Positions 8,250-15,649 of a stretch of DNA of 54,099 bases are shown piece by piece (position 1 is the first letter of the stretch; every line of letters begins with the position of its first letter). The position numbers were made by a program, and so were the translations under genes. Origin of the DNA: Bacteroidales bacterium. Its GTDB lineage: Bacteria > Bacteroidota > Bacteroidia > Bacteroidales > WCHB1-69. Location of the stretch: the NCBI GenBank assembly GCA_017525505.1, contig JAFXSR010000073.1:1-54099 (forward strand), read 5' to 3'. The notes below the pieces were generated by a model. It was not told the DNA's origin. It did not search any database and saw only the letters and a program-made list of their open reading frames with translations.

Positions 8250-9159
8250 CGTATGGTGATGGGTTTTCAGGGCTGATTGTATCGGACGAAGCGGTTGTTT
8301 GCTCTGTCGTAGAACGCATCTGTCGGTTGTGTTGTCGCCAGTTCATGGCTGATATGACAGAAATAGCGGTGATGGTCAAAAACAAAACACACCATAGAGG
8401 GAAGCTCTTTCTGAGCTGCATGATCCTTCTCATCGCCATCATCACCTCCTCCGCCGAGGCATAACGTTTCTCTTTCTTCGGTTGCAGGCATTTGCGGAAA
8501 ATGACCCCGCACTGATTCGGAAACAACTGCTTCAGAATCAATCCGAAAGCGTACAAATCGGTGCGGTTATCGACTTTTCCACCCGAAAGTTGCTCCGGTG
8601 CGGCATAGGCCTTTGTGTAAGCCGGTTCCTTGAGCACAGCGTAACTGTCGCTGTCCGACAAGCCGAAATCTATCAGCTTGACACGGTTGCCGTTGTATGT
8701 CACCAAAACGTTGGATGGCTTGAGGTCGCGGTGTATGATCTGCTTCCCGTGACAGTAGCCGATGGCTTCCAACAGCTGCCGCACCACCGACTCCCGCACA
8801 CTCTGCGTCGGTTTTTCCGACAAAAAATCTCCCAACGTGCGCCCATCTATATATTCCATCACGATACAGGGACCGAAATTTGGAATCTCTTCCCTGCTAT
8901 AGACCCGCACCACATTCGGATGATTGAGCTGCATCATCAGATTGAATTCCTTATCAAGCATCCCTTGATACATAGGATCGTTGGCAACCTCAGACTTCAA
9001 TGTTTTCAGGGTGAACCATTGGCCGTTGCGCTGCGCCTTGTATAGCCGACAATAGCCTCGCGAGGAGAGTTCAAGGAAATTGGAGAACTACCCCAAAACA
9101 ACGTATTCGGAGGAGGGAACGAACCCGGAGGTGGAGATATTATCTGTGACGTCAACCAT
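8194..9159 (-). pseudogene. Ser/Thr protein kinase interrupted by an in-frame TAG codon
   Basis: From the ATG at 9159 the frame reads 23 codons (MVDVTDN...SEYVVLG), a TAG at 9090-9088, and then continues in the same frame with a glycine-loop-like segment (LELSSRGYCRLYKA) and the beta-3 lysine in WFTLKT. The remaining kinase core is intact: HRDLKPSN catalytic loop, IDFG metal site, YAAPEQ activation-segment end, then a single membrane helix (LWCVLFLTITAISVISAM) and a short outer tail. After the stop the next usable start is a TTG at 9000, which would give a 268-residue product lacking the glycine loop and the catalytic lysine and so probably inactive. TAG serves as a normal stop elsewhere here (for example at 21013-21015 and 49740-49742), so recoding is unlikely. 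A recent nonsense mutation or a sequencing error is the simplest reading. Eukaryotic-like (Hanks-type) membrane kinase is certain as family. Confidence 0.8.
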
Positions 9160-9163
9160 TTGG

Positions 9164-9171
9164 CAAAAATA
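9164..9171 (-). promoter_or_regulatory. -7 box directly before the kinase start
   Basis: TATTTTTG on the minus strand ends only 4 bases before the ATG at 9159, so the transcript would be leaderless or nearly so. It supports 9159 as the original kinase start. Confidence 0.5.
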
Positions 9172-9250
9172 GTGTTTTTTTTCATTAATAGTGTTTGTTT
9201 TTTAACATTATAGCACTACTATTAACTATTTTCAACATCTGATGATTAAA

Positions 9251-9268
9251 AGAACCGAAAAAGAACCC
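9251..9268. repeat. GAACC-spacer-GAACC box in the kinase/regulator intergenic region
   Basis: The bases AGAACCGAAAAAGAACCC are the reverse complement of a close variant of the 17-bp repeat found at 5750 and 5990 (one base differs in the spacer). All three copies lie just upstream of genes of this accessory region, which suggests a shared operator or a shared mobile-element end. Confidence 0.45.
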
Positions 9269-9291
9269 GTTCTGCATATCCGAATGTTTGT

Positions 9292-9299
9292 TATCTTTG
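9292..9299 (+). promoter_or_regulatory. -7 box for the gene at 9320
   Basis: TATCTTTG, a perfect Bacteroidota -7 box, is followed by about 20 bases to the ATG at 9320. It is divergent from the kinase promoter. Confidence 0.7.
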
Positions 9300-9319
9300 C
9301 ACCTGCAATCTGAAAGAAC

Positions 9320-9892
9320 ATGTCCATTAACCTGCAACAGATCACCATGCTCCGTCAACTCGTGGAAGAGTCGGCGGACCACCGTATTGAAACCTCTAAC
9401 GATTTCATCTTCTTGTCGGGAGAAATTCGTGGACGGCTGAATGAAAATCTCAGTGTCTCTACGCTGAAGCGACTATGGGGCTATGTGGATGGCTATGCAT
9501 CGGTACGTTCCAGTACCCTCAACATCCTCGCCCGCTTCGTGGGTTTTCCCGACTGGGAGACCTTTGTTTCGGACTACTGCGAAATGGAGGGGGTGCAATC
9601 GTCACATCGTGTAAAGGGCGAAACCTTGTATGTGGAAAAACTTACTAAAAATACGAGCGTAGAGTTCACTTGGAATCCCAATCGCCGCTGTATCGCCACT
9701 TTTCAAGGAGAAAACTGCTTTGTGGTCATTGAATCCGAGAACTCCAAGTTGAAACCAGGAGACATCTTTTATTGCAACCGTTTTACCTTACATGAGCCTC
9801 TTTACGTTAATATACGTATGCCTGATGTTGAAAATAACTTTTTTGTGATGGGTAATAAAGGTGGGCTTACAACAGTTCACATTGTCCTTTGA
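9320..9892 (+). CDS. Uncharacterised Bacteroidota protein, divergent from the kinase gene
   Basis: The 190-residue protein has two parts. Residues about 1-80 follow a pattern I associate with a widespread unnamed Bacteroidota family: ETSNDFIFLSGEI, then STLKRLWGYVDGY, then STLNILARFVGF and DWETFVSDY. This is helical and may be a regulatory or DNA-binding domain. Residues about 95-190 are beta-rich (VEFTWNPNRRCIATF, GDIFYCNRFTLHEPLYV) and could form a small sensory barrel. No catalytic motif or membrane helix is seen. The divergent kinase gene and the shared repeat box suggest a common regulatory unit. Its TGA stop (9890-9892) abuts the TAA of the convergent gene at 9893 with no spacer. Function unknown. 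Confidence 0.7.
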   Translation: MSINLQQITMLRQLVEESADHRIETSNDFIFLSGEIRGRLNENLSVSTLKRLWGYVDGYASVRSSTLNILARFVGFPDWETFVSDYCEMEGVQSSHRVKGETLYVEKLTKNTSVEFTWNPNRRCIATFQGENCFVVIESENSKLKPGDIFYCNRFTLHEPLYVNIRMPDVENNFFVMGNKGGLTTVHIVL

Positions 9893-11128
9893 TTATATCA
9901 TCGACACCAGCACAAACAGCCAGTGGGCTGAGATGCCGGCGATGAGGCCGCCGACAGTGTGAGAGGCAATGGCCTTGGAAATCAGCTGGCGATAGCCGAG
10001 AGAGTCCAACATGCCGGTGTGGGTGCTCAGGAAGCCGCTCCAGCACATGCCCATGGCGGTGAATACGGCGATGGCATTGGCGTTGATGAGCCCGGAGGCG
10101 TCAAAGGCGGGAATCAGACCGATGGCGGCACCTACAGCACCGAGAGCTGTGATGGGAAATGCAATCAATTCGGGATGGTCGAAGCCGAACAGCCATTCGA
10201 AAACGAAGTCAATTTTGGAAGCCAGCCAGGGCAATACGGGTACACCTTCATAGGCGGCACCGGTATAAGAACCGCCGTTGGGAGCCCCGAAGGTGGTCAT
10301 CATCACAATGGTGGAAATAATCAGCACACCGGGGATGATGGACAGACCGATTTCCACACCACTTTTTCCACCGTCCAACATGGCGTTCAAGGTACGCAGG
10401 AACGGACTTTTTTTCTCTTCTTCTATGCTCACGTCAGAGGGTTTTAATTCCGGTTCATATTCTTGATCCAATTTGGTGCCCGGCATGGGAGAATCCAATT
10501 CGGGATATGCTCTGAGCGTTAAAAACTGCATCATACGGGTGGTCACAATACTGCCGATAAAAGCTCCTGCCAAACCGACCAATGCACCGGTGCCGTAGCC
10601 GCGGCCTGTCATGAAGGCCACTACCACCAAACCCATACCGAAAGATGTGCCGAAGTTGGTCAGGGAGGCTATCTGATATTGCTTGAAGTATTGACTGAAA
10701 GTCTTGTCCTTCGACAAGGTGATGATAGCGGGGTTGTCGCTCAAGAAGGTCATTACCGCTCCCAATGAGGCCACTCCCGGAAGGTTGTAAAGCGGCTTCA
10801 TCAAGGGCTTCAGCATCTTTTCCAGCAGCACTACCACACCAAATTCCACAAACAACTTGCTGATGGCACCCGTCATCACGGTGATGGCCATGATGTAGAA
10901 GACGGTCTCGAGCAGCAGATGGTAGGCCGTGTTCATGAAGGTGTTTAGCATGTTCGGCAAGCCCATAGGTATTGATAGTCCGATGAAAAAGCCGAAGAAA
11001 ATGATCAGAAAGATAACCAGCTCATGGGTGCGGCGATAGGCTCTCACCAAATAATGCATGACATTATTTCTGGAAATCCTGTATATCTGATGCAGAATAT
11101 TGTTATTTCTGAAATTGAAAGGTGCCAT
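9893..11128 (-). CDS. Nucleoside-recognition (Gate) domain membrane protein, CD0519/CD1768-like
   Basis: This 411-residue polytopic membrane protein has about nine hydrophobic helices and the inverted-repeat layout of Gate-domain (nucleoside recognition) proteins: VMTGAISKLFVEFG and FLSDNPAIITLSKD in the first half, GVEIGLSIIPGVLIISTIV and FDASGLINANAIAVFTAMG in the second. It resembles the family named after Clostridioides CD0519/CD1768. A charged cytoplasmic loop (about 220-245, DVSIEEEKKSPF) joins the halves. The substrate is unknown. The gene follows the porin gene by 7 bp, so porin and inner-membrane protein probably form one uptake or efflux route across both membranes. Confidence 0.8.
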   Translation of the reverse strand: MAPFNFRNNNILHQIYRISRNNVMHYLVRAYRRTHELVIFLIIFFGFFIGLSIPMGLPNMLNTFMNTAYHLLLETVFYIMAITVMTGAISKLFVEFGVVVLLEKMLKPLMKPLYNLPGVASLGAVMTFLSDNPAIITLSKDKTFSQYFKQYQIASLTNFGTSFGMGLVVVAFMTGRGYGTGALVGLAGAFIGSIVTTRMMQFLTLRAYPELDSPMPGTKLDQEYEPELKPSDVSIEEEKKSPFLRTLNAMLDGGKSGVEIGLSIIPGVLIISTIVMMTTFGAPNGGSYTGAAYEGVPVLPWLASKIDFVFEWLFGFDHPELIAFPITALGAVGAAIGLIPAFDASGLINANAIAVFTAMGMCWSGFLSTHTGMLDSLGYRQLISKAIASHTVGGLIAGISAHWLFVLVSMI

Positions 11129-11135
11129 ATTATTC

Positions 11136-12293
11136 TTATTTTAGTCTTTCAGGTAAATATTTCATGAAATCGATTTTCCAGGTAGCGCCCACATTGACTT
11201 GCAAGGTGCCGTGGCCTTCTTCAGGATAGTAATAGTCTAACATGTATGCGGGATGATGCAGCACACTGTTGGCCACGAAGGCATGGATACGCAGATCTTG
11301 GTATTTCAAAGGTCTGAATTCAAGCCCCAAACCATAAAAATGATAATTGCAACCTGCGTCCATCATCACGTCAATGAGGTATTCTGTGTTGTATTTTTCT
11401 GCAAAGTTCTGGTCATAACCGGCTTTGGCGAAAAGGTTCACGCTTTTGCTGACGTGCCAGTCCAGACGGCCCACAACGGTGAAGTCGCGCAGGAAATTCT
11501 TGAAATTGGCGGTGCGGCTCTGCAAGTCCAGATAAATGGACCATTTGGGGAAATCCAATTTGTTACCCAAAGAGATGTAGTTGACAAATTGTCCGCGTTC
11601 ATACTCCATCATGTTGATGGAATACATGGTTGAGAAGGGACCGTAATTACCGTTCCAGAATATATTGTAGGAGAAAAGTCCTTTTTTCCATTCATCTCCT
11701 TTCCCCGCGAAATGCACGTAGGGTGAGTTGGCGAACTGGAAGACAATCTTGTTTTTCTTTTGCTTGTCGGTGTAAGATGCGGACACGCCCAGCTGGAAGC
11801 AGTATATCTCGCCCCAGAAGTGGGTGTAGAAATAAACATCGATAGGAGCGGCATCGTATTCAAAACCACCTATGTACAAGGCTTCCTTACCCACGCGAAT
11901 GGCCCACTGGTCGTTGAACTTGTATTGCAGGTACAGGAAGTCGGTGTTGTCGAAAAAGTTGACCGAACCGGCTTGGGGAATGATACGCTGGCGCAAGTAA
12001 TAGGAGATGTGGTTGCCGATATTGCCGCCGAGGGCGAAGTTGAAATACTGGCCGTGGAAGCCATAATTGCTGTTCCATCCGCTTTTGTCCATGTGGTACA
12101 TGGCGGGGTTGTCGGAATCAAGCCATTGGTAAGTGCCTAGATATTCCAGGTCGGCGCGCACCTCCAGATTGAAGGTGGTGAAACTGTGCTTGATTTTCTT
12201 TTGGGTGCTGTCTGCCTCCTGCGCTTGGGAGAAAAATGGAAGAAAAATCAGAAAAAATAGCCCTGTGTATAAATGTAATTTTCTCACAATCAA
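11136..12293 (-). CDS. Outer-membrane porin-like beta-barrel protein
   Basis: The 385-residue protein has a signal peptide (hydrophobic residues 8-22, cut after SQA) and then alternating amphipathic strands rich in aromatic residues (ISYYLRQRI, FLYLQYKFNDQWAIRVG, CFQLGVSASY, WSIYLDLQSR, FYGLGLEFRPL), typical of a 16- or 18-strand porin of the phosphate-selective OprO/OprP-like type used in Bacteroidota. The start is TTG at 12293 or GTG at 12287; no in-frame ATG is available before the signal peptide and an in-frame stop lies at 12303-12305. A -7 box is at 12321-12328. It is the first gene of a two-gene operon with the Gate-domain protein. Solute specificity cannot be read from the sequence. 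Confidence 0.78.
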   Translation of the reverse strand: MIVRKLHLYTGLFFLIFLPFFSQAQEADSTQKKIKHSFTTFNLEVRADLEYLGTYQWLDSDNPAMYHMDKSGWNSNYGFHGQYFNFALGGNIGNHISYYLRQRIIPQAGSVNFFDNTDFLYLQYKFNDQWAIRVGKEALYIGGFEYDAAPIDVYFYTHFWGEIYCFQLGVSASYTDKQKKNKIVFQFANSPYVHFAGKGDEWKKGLFSYNIFWNGNYGPFSTMYSINMMEYERGQFVNYISLGNKLDFPKWSIYLDLQSRTANFKNFLRDFTVVGRLDWHVSKSVNLFAKAGYDQNFAEKYNTEYLIDVMMDAGCNYHFYGLGLEFRPLKYQDLRIHAFVANSVLHHPAYMLDYYYPEEGHGTLQVNVGATWKIDFMKYLPERLK

Positions 12294-12320
12294 ATATTTG
12301 GTTTATTAGTTTTGAAACTA

Positions 12321-12328
12321 CAAAGATA
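12321..12328 (-). promoter_or_regulatory. -7 box for the porin operon
   Basis: TATCTTTG on the minus strand, 28 bp before the TTG at 12293. Confidence 0.7.
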
Positions 12329-12339
12329 CACAAATTATC

Positions 12340-12396
12340 AATGTGCTAATGAAGAAATGTGCTAATGTGCTAATGGATTAGCAAATTAGTTAATGA
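12340..12396. repeat. Short tandem array of the GTGCTAAT type
   Basis: Repeated ATGTGCTA/GCTAAT units (for example ATGTGCTAATGTGCTAATGG) run through this AT-rich stretch. Related strings occur at 15400-15432, 22853-22868 and 34537-34612, always between genes, so this is a dispersed simple-repeat family. Confidence 0.6.
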
Positions 12397-12493
12397 CTTC
12401 GTGTTGGTGAGGGATTCTCATTTCGCAGCGGATTTATCCGGTCCTTCGGTGCACATTATATACGCACTGCGAAGAGATATACCGCATTTCTCA

Positions 12494-12556
12494 TACCACA
12501 CACTGCGGCCTACGGCCTTATGTGGGGTTACAGAGAGAATGTCTCTCCGAGACATA
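12494..12556. repeat. Dispersed palindromic element, copy 1 (12.5 kb)
   Basis: About 63 bases match positions 49802-49864 with roughly six mismatches. The element has two stems: CCACACAC/GTGTGGGG-like ends around an inner GCGGCCTACGGCC hairpin, and a second hairpin TGTCTC-TCC-GAGACA at 12540-12554. A partial relative of the first stem is at 21059-21091. Such sequences resemble REP elements. Read on the minus strand it gives a short open frame, also seen at the 49.8-kb copy, which I regard as a repeat artefact. Confidence 0.7.
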
Positions 12557-12562
12557 TCCCCA

Positions 12563-12720
12563 TAAGGCAGTCTGACACTCTTCACTGCAAGACATCTGCT
12601 ATAGTCCCGGCCTGGGAGAGGCCACCTCTCTTCGAGACAACCCGTAAGGCAGTCTGACACTCTTCACGCATGACATCCGCTCTGGTCCCGGCCTCGGAGA
12701 GGCCGCCTTTCTGTAACCCT
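12563..12720. repeat. Two imperfect tandem copies of an 82-bp unit
   Basis: TAAGGCAGTCTGACACTCTT starts at 12563 and again at 12645, and each copy carries a GGCCT-N5-AGGCC hairpin (12609-12623 and 12690-12704). The copies differ at several positions. The rest of this 650-bp gene-free gap (12721-12946) shows no gene or clear structure. Confidence 0.65.
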
Positions 12721-12946
12721 ATATGGAGCGATGGCGGAGTATGGGGGTATGACTAGCCGCTACAATCTCCTCGCGGCGCAGGGCTGTCTTGTGCTGAAAC
12801 ACGTAATAAGACCGCTGCGAAATGGTGAAAATCACAACTATCTTCCTGCCATTTCCTGCCAATCTATCAAAGAAACACGTTTCTTCTGTTGCACATATTA
12901 TTGCATCAGTTCTATTTTGAATACAATTAACTATTTGGCATATTTG

Positions 12947-15361
12947 CTAATTGATAGTGTATCCTAACGCCTCCTTCATGGAGCTGAAGTAGTGGAAACG
13001 CATGCCTTCGATGAAGTTTTCCTTGATGTCGTCGATGTCTTTTTTATTGTCGGAAGACAGCACAATGTCGAAGATGCCGGAGCGTTTGGCGGCGAGGATC
13101 TTCTCCTTGATACCGCCCACTGGCAACAGTTTGCCGCGGAGGGTGATTTCGCCGGTCATGGCAATCTTGTCACGCACCAGTCGGCCTGTGTATGCGGAGA
13201 TCATGGCGGTGAGCAGGGTGATGCCGGCGGAGGGACCGTCCTTCGGGGTAGCGCCTTCGGGCACGTGCACGTGAATTTTCCGTTTCTCGAACTCCTCATC
13301 GCTGATGCCGTATTCGGCGGCGTGGGCTTTGAGGTACTCGTAAGCGATGGTGGCTGACTCTTTCATCACATCGCCCAGGTTGCCGGTCATGGTGAGGCCG
13401 CCTTTGCCGGGACTGGTGATGGCTTCCACAAAGAGAATCTCGCCACCTACGGCGGTCCATGCCAAGCCAGTGGCTACGCCGGGACAGTCGTTGTTGAACG
13501 ATTTCTCTTTCTGGAAAATGGGAGAGCCCAGAAGTTCCTGCAGGTCGTTAGGGCAGATTTTCTTCTCCATCTCGCCGGTTTTGACCAGCTGTGCGGCTCT
13601 TTTGCGGATGATGCGCGCGATGGTCTTTTCGAGCAGACGGACACCTGACTCACGGGTGTATTCGGTGATAATCTGTTCTATGATTTTTTCAGAAAATGAA
13701 AGGTCGGTTCTCTTAATGCCATGCTCTTTCAACTGTTTGGGAACGAGGTGCTTCTTGGCGATTTGCACTTTCTCTTCCAGCAGGTAGCCTGGAATGTCGA
13801 TGATTTCCATACGGTCGAGCAGGGCAGGGTGGATGTTGCCCAGATTGTTGGCTGTGGCGATGAAGAGTACCTTCGACAGGTCGTAGGTGGTCTCCAGATA
13901 GTTGTCGTAAAAGGCGTTATTTTGCTCTGGATCAAGTACTTCAAGCAGTGCGGCTGACGGGTCGCCCTGGACGGTCATGCCGGTCACCTTGTCGATTTCG
14001 TCGAGCACAAAGACAGGGTTGGAGCAGCCGGCTTTGCGCATATTCTGGATAACGCGACCGGGCATGGCTCCGATGTAGGTTTTGCGGTGTCCGCGGATTT
14101 CCGACTCGTCGTGCAAGCCGCCTAACGACATACGGATGTATTTGCGGCCGAGGGCATCGGCGATGGAGTGGCCCAGAGAGGTCTTGCCTACGCCCGGAGG
14201 GCCTGCCAGACACAAAATGGGCGATTTCATGTCGCCTTTCAACTTCAGCACGGCCAAATATTCGATAATGCGTTCCTTCACCTTGTCCAGACCGAAATGG
14301 TCGCGGTCCAGGATCTTGCGGGCGCGCTCCAGGTCGAAATTGTCTTCGCTGTATTCGTTCCAGGGCAGTTCCACCAACAGTTCCAGATAATTGAGCTGTA
14401 CCGAATAGTCCGGAGACATGGCGTTGGTGCGGCGCAGCTTCTCCAACTCTTTTTCAAACAGCTCCTTGGTTTCCTGATTCCACTTCTTCTTGGCCGCTTT
14501 CTCTTTCAACTCGTTGTATTCTTTCTCGCTGGGCGAGCCGCCTAATTCCTGCTGGATGGTTTTCATCTGCTGGTTCAGGAAGTATTCGCGCTGCTGCTTG
14601 TCCAGTTCCTGCTTCGACTTGTATTGGATCTGGTTCTTCAGCTCCAGCATCTGCAGATCGTTGTTGAGCAGTTTCAGAATCAGTTTGGCGCGCTCCTCGA
14701 TGTCGGCAATCTCCAGAATCCGCTGCTTTTCGTCAACCGCTACCGAAAGGTTGGAGGCGATGAAGCTGAGCAGGAAAGTCGGGCTTTCGATATTGCGCAA
14801 GGCGATGGTGCTCTCTTGCGGAATCTGCGGTGACTTCTTGATCATGGTGATGGCTGTGTCCCGGATGGAGCCGATGAGGGCGTTGAATGTCCTTTTGTGG
14901 GCGATAACCGGGTCGAAGTCGTTGGTGGGATATTCGGCTACCAGTGCCTTATAGTAAGGCTCTGTCTGGATTAACTGCTTTATTTCAAAGCGTTTGAGTC
15001 CTCGCACAATGATGGTCACGCTGCCGTCGGGCATGGAGAGGAACTTCAGGATGTGGGCGAGGGTGCCGACGGAGTACATGTCTTCCAGTTGCGGCTCTTC
15101 CACCTCGTTGTCCTTTTGTGCCACCACGCCGATGGGGTCATTGCTGCGGCTGTATTCCTGTGCCAGACGGATGGACTTATTACGGCCCACGGTAATGGGA
15201 ATCACCATGCCGGGAAACAGCACCGTGTTGCGAAGAGGTAGTATTGGCAACTGTTCGGGCACTTGTTCGCGTTTCAGTGTGTCCTCGTCATCCGGCGAAA
15301 ACAGGGGTATGAAATTGGATTCGTTATTGATAAAGTCGTTGATTAATGATAAATCGTCCAT
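12947..15361 (-). CDS. lon: ATP-dependent Lon protease
   Basis: Full-length LonA of about 804 residues. The N-terminal substrate-binding domain (LPILPLRNTVLFPGMVIPI near residue 35) is followed by a coiled coil, the AAA+ module with Walker A GPPGVGKT near residue 382 and VFVLDEIDK as Walker B, and the C-terminal protease domain with catalytic serine in PKDGPSAG (about residue 711) and lysine in the later GEITLRGKLLPVGGIKEK region. It degrades misfolded and regulatory proteins in the cytosol. I use the ATG at 15361: the longer reading begins with a TTG at 15382 that overlaps the -7 box. It is transcribed alone; repeats fill both flanks. Confidence 0.97.
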   Translation of the reverse strand: MDDLSLINDFINNESNFIPLFSPDDEDTLKREQVPEQLPILPLRNTVLFPGMVIPITVGRNKSIRLAQEYSRSNDPIGVVAQKDNEVEEPQLEDMYSVGTLAHILKFLSMPDGSVTIIVRGLKRFEIKQLIQTEPYYKALVAEYPTNDFDPVIAHKRTFNALIGSIRDTAITMIKKSPQIPQESTIALRNIESPTFLLSFIASNLSVAVDEKQRILEIADIEERAKLILKLLNNDLQMLELKNQIQYKSKQELDKQQREYFLNQQMKTIQQELGGSPSEKEYNELKEKAAKKKWNQETKELFEKELEKLRRTNAMSPDYSVQLNYLELLVELPWNEYSEDNFDLERARKILDRDHFGLDKVKERIIEYLAVLKLKGDMKSPILCLAGPPGVGKTSLGHSIADALGRKYIRMSLGGLHDESEIRGHRKTYIGAMPGRVIQNMRKAGCSNPVFVLDEIDKVTGMTVQGDPSAALLEVLDPEQNNAFYDNYLETTYDLSKVLFIATANNLGNIHPALLDRMEIIDIPGYLLEEKVQIAKKHLVPKQLKEHGIKRTDLSFSEKIIEQIITEYTRESGVRLLEKTIARIIRKRAAQLVKTGEMEKKICPNDLQELLGSPIFQKEKSFNNDCPGVATGLAWTAVGGEILFVEAITSPGKGGLTMTGNLGDVMKESATIAYEYLKAHAAEYGISDEEFEKRKIHVHVPEGATPKDGPSAGITLLTAMISAYTGRLVRDKIAMTGEITLRGKLLPVGGIKEKILAAKRSGIFDIVLSSDNKKDIDDIKENFIEGMRFHYFSSMKEALGYTIN

Positions 15362-15379
15362 GCTAAAAAATTTGAGCGG

Positions 15380-15387
15380 CAAAGATA
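15380..15387 (-). promoter_or_regulatory. -7 box for lon
   Basis: TATCTTTG on the minus strand, 18 bp before the ATG at 15361, giving a leader of only about 14 nt. No heat-shock-like CIRCE element is visible nearby. Confidence 0.7.
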
Positions 15388-15470
15388 CAAAAAATAATTA
15401 GTTAATGTGCTAATGTGTCAATGTGCTAATTGATGAAGTTGAAAACTGAAAACTGAAAGTTGAAAACTAA

Positions 15471-15542
15471 CCTTCCTAACCTTCCTAACCTTTCTAACCT
15501 TTCTAACCTTTCTAACCTTTCTAACCCTTCTAATCTTTTCAA
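15471..15542. repeat. Nine-bp minisatellite, eight units
   Basis: Units of CCTTCCTAA or CCTTTCTAA follow each other without spacing from 15471 to 15533, with a last degenerate unit to 15542. Just before it (15438-15468) lies an AAAACTGAAAGTTG-type repeat that recurs in opposite orientation at 30893-30924. No gene is present between lon and the terminator at 15601. Confidence 0.75.
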
Positions 15543-15600
15543 CCCATAACTTTAAATTCTTAATTCTTAGTTTTCAATTGGCGAACCATCTATTGGGCAT

Positions 15601-15627
15601 AAAAAAACACCCCCGAAAAAGGAGGTG
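15601..15627 (-). terminator. Rho-independent terminator after the lipoprotein gene
   Basis: On the minus strand CACCTCC and GGGGGTG form a 7-bp stem (one G-U pair) around a short T-rich loop, followed by seven T residues. It lies 22 bp after the stop at 15650. Confidence 0.8.
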
Positions 15628-15649
15628 CCTGTAGTTATAAAAGTCAATG

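Noticed and set aside
8194..9159. Stop-codon recoding (TAG as sense) to explain the kinase
   Set aside because: TAG ends other genes in this window (21013-21015, 49740-49742), and no suppressor tRNA is seen.
12418..12660. Small minus-strand frame (80 codons), similar to a frame at 49690-49881
   Set aside because: The likeness comes from the dispersed palindromic element; there is no start signal and the two frames differ outside the repeat.
15471..15542. CRISPR or attachment site
   Set aside because: Nine-base units without spacers form a minisatellite, and no integrase is near.
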